This document shows, piece by piece, positions 26,728-37,284 of a stretch of 64,000 bases of DNA. The DNA is taken from contig CM114271.1 of assembly GCA_050084515.1 (NCBI GenBank), forward strand, positions 58,156,001 through 58,220,000, in the 5' to 3' direction. A model generated the notes under the pieces. That model saw nothing but the letters and a program-made list of their open reading frames with translations. It did not search any database and was not told the DNA's origin. Numbering within the stretch: the first letter of the stretch is position 1; each line of letters starts with the position of its first letter. Origin of the DNA: Blasia pusilla. Its lineage: Eukaryota > Marchantiophyta > Marchantiopsida > Blasiales. A program made the translations under genes and the position numbers.

Positions 26728-27260
26728 TTGGTGGACATATCCATGTTCGTGGACTTACGTCCGTCTTATCGAAAGACTTGTCCATGTGGACCCATTTCCT
26801 TCTTCTTTGTCATCTCTTCCACTTGCCTTCGTGATCCACACTTTCTCATTTCTTCCTCTTCCCACCTCCACTCCCTCCCCCCTTATTGCCTCTCTTATTG
26901 CCCCGTCCATCTTTGCCTTGCCTTACACCATTAACTATCAGTGTGAGGCCCATCTTTTGCAATCCATGTCCGTGGACATGTCCAAACTTGATAGTCCATA
27001 TCCGTTTTTTTGCAACCATAAAGAGTAAAAAAATGTTATGTGAAATATTTTCCATCATCCAAAAACCTACCATAATTTCAAATTTATTTTAACAATATGA
27101 AAATATAGTGAATATAGAAAATATATTTCAATCATGAAAAATCTACCTTCCATACAAGGTTACACACGGACTTTGTCCGTGTGTAACCTTATATGGAAGG
27201 TACTTACGTCCATCCTATGGACGCACATATCCATGTTCGCGGACTTATGTTCGTCCATAG
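26728..27260. repeat. Direct repeat about 494 bp apart
   Basis: A segment starting acatatccatgttcg and continuing ggactta-gt-cgtc occurs at about 26735-26763 and again at about 27225-27256 with few changes. The sequence between them also holds several gtccatgtggac-like palindromic pieces and one long hairpin (27144-27201). Together they may be ends of a small nested element. Confidence 0.5.
27144..27201. repeat. Near-perfect 28-bp hairpin
   Basis: The arm starting taccttccata (27144-27171) pairs with 27173-27201 with one mismatch near the middle and almost no loop (ggactttgtcc centre). A foldback structure of this quality is unlikely by chance. Confidence 0.8.
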
Positions 27261-27400
27261 GACCAACATATTTGTGCATGCCCGGCCCAGAGCCCGCCAT
27301 ATAGATCCGGGTTGACTGACCCCACACCCGTCTTGAGCCCACCCCTAGTCCATCTTTGAAAAACCAACCAATTACAATCTCTAATGTCATCAAAAGAGCT

Positions 27401-27466
27401 AATATTTCATATCGAATGCAATATTAGAATATTTCATATCTAATATTGCATTCGATATGAAATATT
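27401..27466. repeat. Perfect 28-bp inverted repeat with 10-nt loop
   Basis: The arm 27401-27428, starting aatatttcatatcgaatg, is exactly complementary to 27439-27466. The loop is 27429-27438. Sequence identity of the arms suggests a recent foldback, or conversion within an otherwise old array. Confidence 0.85.
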
Positions 27467-28740
27467 TTGAATTATTCAAAACTTGCATTGAGTAAAAATA
27501 AAATTTCAATAAAAAAATCCCTATAAAATATTTTTTCAATCATATAAACACCAACTTCACGAAGTATGTAAAAAAACTTGGCAAGAGTGAAGAAATAACT
27601 CATGTGAAATCTTTTAAATCATCTGAAAAAAAAGAAGAACAGATGCCTCAAGAAAAAAACCACTAGAAATTTAATATTCCATAGTAGAATATTTTTTTAA
27701 TCAGAAAAATACCAACTACCCATCTATATTATGGGATAAACCTTATTTTTCCAAACTTATTGTCCATTGACACATGGCATTCAAGAAACAAGAAAATAAA
27801 TTTCATATTATGAGAAAAAATATTTTTGTGCAGAATTTTTTAATATTATGAATAGCAATAAAATTTCTTAGTTGCAAAAAGAATTTTGTTTTGGATTTGT
27901 GTGAACCATGATTTATTCCATGGAAGACGTTCCCTGTAAACTAGTAATGTGTAATATAGTTAAGAAAACTGATCAAATGACTTCCAATTGTCGTATAACC
28001 TAGCTTCCTCTAAAATATATTAAAAATATATTTTTAATCATACACAAACCAATCACCCATAGTTTGGAAAATAACCGACAGGCATACGGGAAATCTATTT
28101 GAAATATTTTCATTCATCTGAAACCTTACCACCTGAATAGTTTCCAAACATTGAAAAATGACTTGCCCATAGATTTTCTACTTTTGGTCATCTAAAAGTA
28201 AGCTTCCTATGACATGCAAGAAAATATTGGTAGAGTGAAGAAAAAAATCACCTGAAATATTTTCAATTATCCCAAAACTTGTGCCCATATCAAAATTTAT
28301 CCCACAAAAACCTCCCATAAAAACAGATTTTCAACCAACAAAAAGTAACTACGAATAACGTGTGAAATAAGTTAAAGAGCTATAGAAAAAACCTTCCAAA
28401 AATATTTTCAATCATCCGAAAACCTGAAACTATATTTTTGACAAAAGAAAAGTCAGCTTACCCATTAATTTTTTTATTATCGGAAAAACCACTACCTCTG
28501 ATCATTAAAATAACCAAGAGAGACAAGGAAAATCTGGTTCAACTATTTGAAAACCCGCAGTCCATAAAAATAAAATTTCGATTGTCGAAAAATCAACGAT
28601 TGGAAAGAACCGAAAGAGTCTAGGAAAAAAAACCGATCCAAAATATTTTGAATCATTCAAAAACCTTAAGCCCATAGAATATGTTTCGAATCATCCAAAC
28701 CCCAACTTCCCGTAAAAAGTCCTCCCACCCATCCCATAAA

Positions 28741-29414
28741 ATCCCTCCCCACCAAAGGAAACAACATCAATCATCATCCTAACCTCACGAGGGCCCACAT
28801 ACATTGTCCTCCCCACCTTACTTTCCTCTATAGACATGTTGATGACTTCATTTCATCCGAAGCGCCTACCCTTCCATTCATTCACCACCGACTTCTTCTC
28901 CTTCCACACAGATTTCTAAGGCATAACATAACGTGCACATTTGCCTACTTCTCCCTCAAACCCCAACAAGATGACCACAACAAGAGCCTCACATTTTATG
29001 TGCATAAGAATATCCATGGAAGCTACAGGCCTACATACCTTAGAGGGGGCTTAGAGTAGCTAGCTAACTAAGTGGGTAGGTAGCTGGGGTAGGTGGTTAG
29101 ATAGATAGCTGGATTGATTGAGTGATGGATGGATTTATTTATGGAGAGGAGGATGGGCGTTGGTTCTTCTTGGCAATTGGAGCTTGTATTTATTTATTTA
29201 TTTTGGAGGTGGTAAAAGGATCGATGTGAGTGATTTGAGATGAAGGAAGGGTTTCGAACCCGTTGGTGATAACTCTACCATTGAGGAAAGTCCATCCCAA
29301 GTCGATTGCTTGAGGTAATCCCATTCTTAGCTTCTTACCCATTCTTATTTCGAGTAGTAACGTCTTTTGAGAGATGGTTTTACAAGTTTTCGTTGTTGAA
29401 TCAATCCCAAGTCG

Positions 29415-29460
<46 letters not shown>

Positions 29461-31418
29461 GGTCCATCCATGGTGGGGAAAAGCTAGCAATCGGTTCTTT
29501 TGATTAATGTAACCCTTAGTGGGTGACGACGACGCTTGTGAACATTTTGCAAAGAATGAAAAATAAAATTTATTCCCACTTCCACTCAACTCGAGCCAGC
29601 TTGGCTTTTGAGCTGTCTTTCTACCCCTCGTGAAATCATCCCCATGCATGTTTGAGCCTCATGTCAACCCGTCCCCTCTCCTTTATGGATGCATAATTAT
29701 TTGCCAACACCAAGAAATGACATCTTGTCTTTTTCGCCAGGCTCTTATCTCTAGCTCCATCCCGCACTGCCTTATTTTCTTCTCCCCTAATGAAAAGCGG
29801 GCAAAACTAACCAAATGACACGTCGTGGGGTGGTGCCCAATCCACAAATGCCAAATTCATTTTGCCTTAGGCCATGGATGATGGCTACGAGTGCTAAAAG
29901 GGTTTCGAACTTTTTTGCTCGAGAGGAGCCATTTTGAGGTGAAAGCTTTGGCCTCCAAGCTCTCGGAATTCGAGGGCTTTGTGAGGTTGAGTGGGAGGAC
30001 CAAACTCCACACTCTTCGATCTATTGACGTGCTTTTGGATCCGAAATGACACAAGGTGTGTGTTGTCGACGAGACATCGTACATGCTGTCGCTTATTTTT
30101 CTTTCTTTAATTACGACAACTTTTTCCTTTAATTTTTCATACACTTCCTTCATTTCTTGTTTTTATTTGGATTTGTGTATGTATTTTTAGAGGGTGGCGA
30201 AGGGTGGAAGGAGGTGCGTGCGGAGTCACGGGGGACTCCAATTCCAGCGAGACAGCCTAATGTACCGTCAGCGACACTTGTCATCGCGAAAAGATCTTCT
30301 TCGCGTAGATGTCCTCTTCTTCTTCTTCTCCCGCTCACGGCAGTGTCGACAGATGGGGGGAGACAGGACGGACACGCGGGTGTCCAGAGTGGCAGCACAA
30401 GTGGCAAGGCGCGAGGTTTAGGCCTGGATGGAAGCTTATTATTTTTTATTATTACGATCCCACCTCCAGGTGGCAGTCCACTGTCCGTCCGAGAACGGTC
30501 GCCGTCGTCGTGTGTCACCGGATGGAGCTGCGGATGCATGCATGTGTCGCCCGCCGCTCGCACATACCCCGCCTTATTTCCTTCCCTTTCTTTTCGTGCG
30601 ATTGCATTCCCTTCCCTTCCGCCAGCCTTCTTTCTTTCCCCGTCCTTTCATGTCATTTCATTTCGTTTCTTTTCTTTGGGCGGTTTCATTACTCGTGCGC
30701 TGTCCTTATATGGGTCTTCTGTTCACGTTTGCTCCCACCGAAGGACATGTAGAGTGTCCGGACACAACTTCTCCGGCGTTTTTAATGAGTTGTTTCCCGG
30801 TTGTTTATTATTATTTCTTTTTTCATTCCTTCGTCCAACTGAATTCCTAATTCCCCGGTATCACGCTGGCGCCTCTCCAGTTGACAAAGCTGAAGAAAAA
30901 TCGTTTGTGACGAGAATGGACAAAGAATTCATGACTTTACATACAAATTAAAAATTGTATTATTGTTCGAGGTATGTAAGATATTTTCTTGTTCCCCATT
31001 GTAAGGTGTCAAGCATAAAAAGGTTTGCATATCAAGAAGGCACTCTCCCATGATAGATAATATAGATGATGATAGGGTTTCTCTTTTAAATTTGTCCTCC
31101 TAAAGATATAAGCATTTTTTAAAAGAAGACCCTTTTGAAATTATAATTGATCCAAGCTAAAATTAGAATGGATTGTGTGTGTCCATAGACTCTTGTTTTG
31201 GTAAACTTGGATCTCTTCTAGCATCCATGGAAATTTCCATTAAGATTGGAGTTTCAACATTTGTCGACTACTCTCATAAAATTGAAGGATGCAATTAATG
31301 ATTGTAGACACAAAGTAGAGTTTAGAGACTTTGGAGGCTCCAATGTCTTATTTAATAGCTTTTTAAAATGGAAAAACATATGAGATACATACTTCTACGA
31401 GTGCATTACACATATGCT

Positions 31419-31421
<3 letters not shown>
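28741..31421. other. Unassigned sequence including a GC-rich island at 30.2-30.8 kb
   Basis: No gene is recognised. The open plus-strand frame at 30157-30951 (264 codons) is dominated by Ser, Pro, Phe and Leu with no domain, and is overlapped by long frames on both strands, so it is read as compositional. A ggtag/gctag-rich patch lies at about 29055-29115. Confidence 0.35.
29418..29456. repeat. (GA)n microsatellite
   Basis: An uninterrupted run of about 19 GA dinucleotides, flanked by two partial copies of a cccaagtcgattg sequence (29297-29309 and 29406-29418). Confidence 0.95.

Positions 31422-31507
<86 letters not shown>
31422..31507. repeat. (TA)n microsatellite, about 43 units
   Basis: A pure TA run. 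It is long enough to be polymorphic and to cause assembly-length errors. Confidence 0.97.
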
Positions 31508-31511
<4 letters not shown>

Positions 31512-31753
31512 GGGAAACTATAATGAAATATAAAGGATTGGAAGTTGAAAGTAAAAATAAGAGAACTCAAACAGTTAGTGACGTAGAAAGTTGGATAGTT
31601 ATATAGAATATAAAAATACGTGGCTACATTCAATTTAACAAAGTAGAAGGTTAGATGATAAATTTTAACATTTCTTTTAATGAAAACATATTTAGTCATA
31701 AAAAATAAATATTTGGAAAAGAAAGTGATGGAGGTTTGTTACGTGGGAAGACA

Positions 31754-33179
31754 TATCACATCTTTTAGGATAGATCAACCATTATCGATAGGGCGCCTTT
31801 AAGGAGATGGAAGATCAAGGATGATCTCTTGAGGTCTAGGATAATCTTAAAGACCAAGTTTTCTCTTTGTTTTGGCTCATTTGAAGCTATATTGAGGAAT
31901 TTATTATTTTTGAGAATTTTCTATTTCTATTTTACTTTTTATTTTGGGAAGTGGACCTTGACGCTCTACAACAGATCAAGAACCAAGGATGTAACTTGCA
32001 AGCACATGTTACCATGGAGAGAGTTTGGGAGAGGGAAGAGGATATACCCTAAGAGAGGGAGCTTTGGAGCTCATTCTCTCTTTGTTAAACGTCTTGTTAG
32101 ATGACCTTTGTGTGAGAGCTTTGAGAAATCATGACTTAGGAAAAATAGCTTCATTCTCCATCTTGAGCTATTCTCCATTCCGCCCAAAGCCTTGGCCAGC
32201 CTTTGTTAACAACGTCTATTGCCCTTTGGCCATTGTTCCTCGCCATTATTGATTGGACGGCTACTATTGACGACCATTGATTTTATTTTGTACATTTCCG
32301 CCATCTACTTTTTGGTCGATCACTTCTTAGGAGCGACTACTCAATGGAGATTGCTAGTATCATCAATCAAGATGAAGTGGACAATAATCGAGTTATCAAT
32401 TTCCAATCAATCCTATTGATGTTGGTTGCACTTATACATCCATCCATCTGGTCATCGGTTTTTTTGCATCAATTGACTGCGAGTTCCATCCCATGATGGC
32501 ATATGACCTCTCAATTGATGGGATCTAAGTTTTCTTTCCACTTTTGCTATGGATAGTGATTAGTAGCCGATCGATGATGATTGAGTACTGCGTTGTGATG
32601 CCCGTAGTAGCAAAGCGCTATTGTTTGTCGTACTGTACGGTTCATGGCGGCAGTGCACTGTCTCAATCATAGAGCCGCACCAATGTTGATCTATAGAGTG
32701 TGCATTTCAATAGAGCATGGGATGTCACCACTTTCCGCATCTTTTCATTGATTTTTTTGTCATTTATACCCATTTTGGGTCATCATGGCCAACACTTGAT
32801 GTTGTAACCGCACCAGACATTAAGGAGATTTAAGCACTGCCATCATCTAGAAGTATGACTTGCTAGCTAGAAAATTTCTTCTTCAAGATTGAGTTGGGAT
32901 CAAGGTTGTACTTATTGAGGAGCGACATCAACGTTGTATTCAGGTTATCCTTTCTAGTCTTCTCCCTTGCACGTGTGAGGAACTTTTGAGGTATTTGGTA
33001 TCTATTATGGTATTTGGGTTGTATGGATGTTGGGAGTATCCTTGATGTATATGATTAAGGGACATAGATATCTGTGGGATGTCTAGTGTTGCATATATTT
33101 TAGGTTGATGAAAGTATAAACTATACGATTTGGCGCACCACGCCACTTTTTGCCGCACTGTACACATCTTGGTAGAAAG
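31754..33179 (+). mobile_element. Gypsy-type LTR/leader fragment, plus orientation
   Basis: The left part (31754 to about 32110) aligns by eye with the reverse complement of the gypsy LTR at 39.65-40.12 kb: start tatcacatcttttagg here against tgtcacgacttctagg there, then shared blocks such as ggctcatttg, gggaagtgg and gagctcattctctctttgtt. The right part (about 32420-33175) recurs at 45.24-46.03 kb (gcgcaccacgcc near the end of both). The fragment has no coding frame. It ends where the copia LTR of the hybrid element begins at 33180. Confidence 0.6.
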
Positions 33180-33490
33180 TGTAGAAAACTACTAAAGAAG
33201 CATAATTGGTGGGAAACGGCTCACACTCACACACCACCACGGAGAAAAAAATTTTGCAATGAGAGAATGAGTGGAAGCTGGTCTCCTTCTCAATTGTATA
33301 GGGTATGTTCAATCAACCATAACCCTAATCTTAACCATAATATCAAGTTAGACTAATTATGATTAACTAACCCTAGTTAAGATAATCGCGCCTAACTGAC
33401 TAACCAAGATTAAGCTTCCCTATTTTGTGTGAGTACCAAACGTAGCATTTCAGGTATCTTATAAGCTTGACTGTCACTCAATCTTCAATA
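33180..33490 (-). repeat. Copia LTR (3' LTR of the hybrid element), 311 bp
   Basis: Starts tgtagaaaact and ends cttcaata on the plus strand. It aligns along its length with the 310-bp LTR at 58670-58979. The inner end is fixed by the adjacent polypurine tract. The element-strand start reads TATTGAAG, where TG is expected, fitting a G-to-A change. Confidence 0.85.
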
Positions 33491-33505
33491 GTCCCCCTCA
33501 AGCTC
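33491..33505 (-). promoter_or_regulatory. Copia polypurine tract
   Basis: On the element strand GAGCTTGAGGGGGAC lies immediately before the LTR. It primes plus-strand DNA synthesis in LTR elements. The same tract is present at 54082-54096 in the other copy. Confidence 0.8.
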
Positions 33506-34627
33506 ATATCGATATCTCTAACGCCTAAATCATTTCTAAGCATCTCAATCTTATCTTTAGACAATGCCTTTGTAAAGATGTCAGAAATTTGTTGATCTGT
33601 ACCTATATACACAAGATCAATTTCTCCTGCAAGCACTTTCTTTCTGATAAAATGATAATGCACCTCAACATTTTGTACGAGCTTGAAACACTGGGTTATT
33701 AGCAAGCTTGATGTTACTAATATTTTATGCATATACTACACTAGGTCCTAAGTTACTAACACCAATCTCAACAAGTGATCGATGAAGCCACACCGCCTCA
33801 CATGTTACATTGGTTGCTCCTCTGTATTCAGCCTTTGTTGAAGATAAAGAAAATGTAGGTTGCTTCTTTGAAGCCCAAATTATAGCTGCCCTTCCTAAAG
33901 TAAATGAATAACCATATGTGGAGTGTCGGTCAAACACGCTTCCTGCCCAATCAACATATGTGAATCCGTGTAATTGTAAACTCGGAGAAGGTTCAAATTG
34001 AAGCCTGAATTGAACAAAGAATTTCACATACCGCATTATCCTCCTGACAACATCAAGGTGAGGTTTTCGAGGTGCTTGCATAAATTGGCTCACTAGGCCA
34101 ACTGCATAGCTCAAATCACGCCTGGTTATATTCCGATAGATATACGATGTAGAGATTTTCTTACAAGCCAATATACCATATTTTGAAAGCATGTGGAGAG
34201 TATATTGTCGTTGTAGTAACCACATGCTCTCTTCAACCTTGATAAACTCAACACCAAAGAAGTACTTGAGTTCTCCCAAGTCATTTATATCAAATTATGC
34301 ATGTAATTTTAGCTTGACTTGTTGTACCATATCCTCAGTACTCCCAATAATCAATAAGTCATCAACATATAACACAATGATAACCGTATGATCTTATCCT
34401 CTCAAGACATATAACGAGGAGTCAAAATCACATGCCCTAAAATCCAACTCTTGTAGGACGTATGTAATCTTGCCATACCAAGCTCTTGGAGCTTGTTTAA
34501 GCCCATATAGAGCTTTCTTCAACCTGCATACGCAAAAGGGAAACTCGGGATACTCATATCCATGTGGCTGAGTCATATCTACCTCCTCATATATATCTCC
34601 ATTCAAGAAGGCATTCTTGATGTCCAT
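33491..34627 (-). pseudogene. Copia reverse transcriptase C-part and RNase H (decayed)
   Basis: Visible blocks are [38 protein letters not shown], the catalytic LYVDDLL box intact at about 34360, DLGELKYFFGVEF, then SYAVGLVSQFM, YVDWAGSVFDRHSTYGYSF and LSSTKAEY of RNase H, ending near 33478 with DIDMSLRG. Compared with the copy at 54.1-55.3 kb, about 110 bp between the KISTS and DLSYAVG blocks is missing. A frameshift lies near 33725. Neither frame could give a full product. Confidence 0.85.
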
Positions 34628-35235
34628 GATCCTCTAAAACTCAGTCGGGGCGTTCTTTAACCCAAATGGTAAGAGCCGCCACTGGTACAAGAAATCCTTC
34701 CCGTGAGGATCGATGCCCCAAAATTCCGTCTTCTGCCTGTCCTCCAATCTTATAGGCAATTGATGATATCCGCTCGAAGATCTAACAAACTGAAGATCTT
34801 TGCATGCCCAATAGCATCAAAGATCTCCTCACGGGTGGGCATGCCATACCTAACGGACTTCGTCTACCGATTGATAGGTCGGTAATCTCCACACATCCAC
34901 CTATCCATCCAGTTGGCATGCACATCCTTCTTGGCGGGCATGACAGTGGCAGATGCATACTCTCCACTCGACATCTCCACTAGTCTTGCTCCAACCAAGT
35001 CATGGCTACTACTCCGAATAAGATCCCTCTCCATGTCACTATACCTGTAGGGTTGTCGGATGATCGATGTGTCGCTTGAAAACTCAATGCGGATCCCTAG
35101 ACCCTTTCGCGTATCCAAATCATGCATGCTAAATACAAAACTGCTCCTATAAGTTCTAAGGAACTGATGTATGCGGCGCCTCTCTCCTCTTGTCAACTTA
35201 GGGCACATATTTGGCTCCCAAGTCTCCATCGTGAG
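34628..35235 (-). pseudogene. Gypsy reverse transcriptase N-terminal half (decayed)
   Basis: Contains METWEPNMCPKLT, RRIHQFLRTYRSSFVFSMHD, a basic connector, GEYASATVMPAKKD, MCGDYRPIN, GMPTREEIFDAIGHAKIF, DLRA, YHQLPIRL and FGLKNAPTEF, which are the standard early gypsy RT blocks. A one- or two-base frameshift falls between DLRA and YHQLP (about 34770). The catalytic YIDD box is absent because the sequence passes into copia at about 34628. Confidence 0.9.
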
Positions 35236-35429
35236 TACGATAGGACTATCCGGCGTGGGTGTCGGTGGTTTCTATGTTGTAACTTTGTCTCAAACAAAAG
35301 AATTCAACTGCTCTCCTGCAGCCAACTGTAAAATTAGATCTCCTCCATATGCAGTACCCGGAACCATGCTCGATGTTGTAGCTATCATCTCTCGGTGTAC
35401 ATGCAAAACATCCCAAGAAGTCTAAGGGT
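35236..35429 (-). pseudogene. Linker between methyltransferase and RT in the gypsy polyprotein
   Basis: A low-complexity Pro/Thr/Ser-rich spacer containing KPPTPTPDSPIVLT just upstream of the RT part. The second gypsy copy has a comparable spacer before its METWEHVIG block near 43.05 kb. No domain is recognised. Confidence 0.5.
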
Positions 35430-36540
35430 ATCTCTCTCGATCACCTTTGGTATATCGATCTCCTCTGGTCTCGCCCCCAACCATTGCCTCAATCGTCTTG
35501 GAAGGCATGGGGCTTACCAACCCAACAACTCTAATCTGTCGCAACCTCAAATGACGCTGCTCAGCTACTCCAAAGCTGAAAATCCATGTCAAGCAGTTCA
35601 GGTCCATCGCCTGACCCAAGACATAATGTCATGATGTCTCTGATAGTGAAGGTATTTCCGTCACTATTGTGGGGAATCCCATTGCTCACTCTGGCTCATC
35701 GGCGTTGAGCTCCACCAACCGCTGTACCTGGTCATCCCAAACCAAGCTAGGTCTGGCCTCCTTGAATGCATAGGAAGCAAGAAAACTCACCAATGTGGGA
35801 AAGGCTGCTCATGGCATGCCAATCTTGTTGACCACAATCAACGTCGGTGAATCATTGTGCCTCACTGCCTATGATCAATGACCTGGATCCATAATGGAAT
35901 CCACCAACTAATCGGAGGAGCGCTCCACTCTCGCATACGCCCTCCGCAAAACCTCATGGGGCACCAAGTTGGTCCACCAAAGACATAGGCGATGTGCTTG
36001 TGAACCTACACTTGGTGTATCTAACAAAACTAGTGAGCCGATCCATACGCGCACTTGATGTGCACTCGTCACCACGCGGGACCTTGAATCGCCCAAAATC
36101 GGCACATTCTTCAGAATTTATGTTGGAGAACGAGACTGATGCTCCTATAAGTGTTGCAAGATCCACATCATCTCCCAAAATAACTCAGACTAAGAGTCAG
36201 CCAACCCGCTAACCCGCTAATCCATCCAGCACTTGATTGGCTCTGACACGGCCAACCAGCAATGACCAAGTCTATGGTCCCTACCCGCTCCAAGTCCTAC
36301 GCCCCCAACAATGAAATATCCCTCGATAGGGAACTCTAGTACCCTTAGATGGCAGACGCAAAAAACAAGTTGGGAAATCGGAGGCGTAACTGCGCCACAT
36401 GGTGAAGTGAAGCGCGCCTCCCAACATCATCAATCTTAACATACAGGTACTAGTGCACGCACACTTTTGCCTGCAAAATAGCAGTTAAGCCAGTGCTGAT
36501 CCCCCCAAAGAGATCCAACACGCGAATATTTTCCTCTGGG
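35430..36540 (-). pseudogene. Cytosine-5 DNA methyltransferase domain inside gypsy pol (decayed)
   Basis: Motifs occur in the order of C5-methyltransferases: motif I VLDLFGGISTGL (36489-36518, AdoMet binding), then LVIAGWPCQSQSSAG with the catalytic Cys of the PCQ motif IV (about 36243), then a frameshift, SELFWEMMWILQHL, and ILKNVPILGDSRS where KNV stands for motif VI ENV (about 36115). GSQAHRLCLWWTNL (motif VIII region), VNKIGMP, LNADEPE-stop-AMGFP and LGQAMDLNCLTWIFSF close the domain. The domain lies between protease and RT in the same orientation. There are about a dozen stops, mostly TAG or TGA, plus at least one frameshift, so it is inactive. Methyltransferase domains are known inside retrotransposons of some algae and dinoflagellates. 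The likely role was methylation of the element or its target DNA, which is inference. Confidence 0.9.
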
Positions 36541-37284
36541 ATGCACCACACAATCGGAGTGGTGTCCAAAGAGTCCATAGTAGCACTCCTCGCTACCTCG
36601 GGTTCCTCTCATCCGTCATACTCTGGTGCAAATGTCTTGCTCCACGCGGTAAGCATCGAAGCTCCTCATTCGAGCCCCAAAGCGGAACCTCTCCTCCATG
36701 GACTAATACGCTATCATGACACTCCTCTCCATATAAATGTCAAGAATGGGAGTGTCCCTTGCATGGACATGGCCCTAAATCAAATCAGCAGGCCAAGTGA
36801 TTGCGCTCCTAAATGCTGCTAAGGTCGCCATCTCTTCTGGCCATCGCTCAATCACCCCACTGATAAATCAAATGGGTAATGAGCTAAAACTCCCATCACC
36901 TGACTGCCATCGTGGTCTGTAGGATGCTGACTCATCCCCATAATCCAAGGAAAACCCCATGGGGTACAACACTGATCCACCAACCAAGACGTTGTAGGAC
37001 TCTACATCGGTCACTATCGCCTTGGCTCGCACCACGGACTCATCTATAGGATGTCCTGGGTGAATCCTCACCACAACCTCATGTCGGGTGATATATGGTG
37101 TGATACTTGCTCCATCTAAGGATACTTGTATCCAGAATGGAGAAGGCTCCACATCGGCTCTTGTCAAGCCCGATCCTGTGAATGCCGCTTTCCCCAACAT
37201 CAGGGGTTGCGCTTCTGAATCCAACAAGATGTGTTGTGGTCTAAAAACTCTACCTCATGGACTCACCAACTAGAAGACCTCTCC
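36541..37284 (-). pseudogene. Gypsy retroviral-type protease region and spacer (decayed)
   Basis: The frame at 37227-36868 has QPLMLGKAAF, DVEPSPFWIQVSLDGAS, HEVVVRIHPGHP, KAIVTDVESYNVLVG and SVLYPMGFSLDY. This matches the aspartic-protease-like domain that precedes the methyltransferase in the second copy (SYDVLVGSTVLYPLAF). The usual catalytic DTG/DSG triad is not clear; LDSEAQ near the start is at the expected place. The following spacer to 36541 holds several stops and at least one frameshift before the SLDTTPIVW segment that leads into motif I. Confidence 0.75.

Larger units (their letters stand above)
26570..28740. repeat. Old degenerate tandem array, period about 75-80 bp
   Basis: A loose unit (aatattttcaatcatc, then gaaaaacc, then an accaacttccc-like end) recurs with about 65-85 bp spacing, for example near 27463, 27530, 27615, 27693, 28030, 28105, 28190, 28255, 28330, 28405, 28640 and 28685. 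Copies are heavily diverged and the series is interrupted at about 26.70-27.46 kb by direct and inverted repeats. No coding sequence is present. A satellite-like origin is inferred from spacing only. Confidence 0.5.

Noticed and set aside
29240-29290. tRNA-like TTCGAA context (gggtttcgaacccg)
   Set aside because: Complementary bases form a small palindrome, but no acceptor stem, anticodon arm or D-loop pattern could be assembled around it.
30157-30951. Longest uninterrupted plus-strand frame outside transposons (264 codons)
   Set aside because: Low-complexity Ser/Pro/Phe/Leu composition, overlapping long frames on both strands and no domain; compositional effect of a GC-rich patch.
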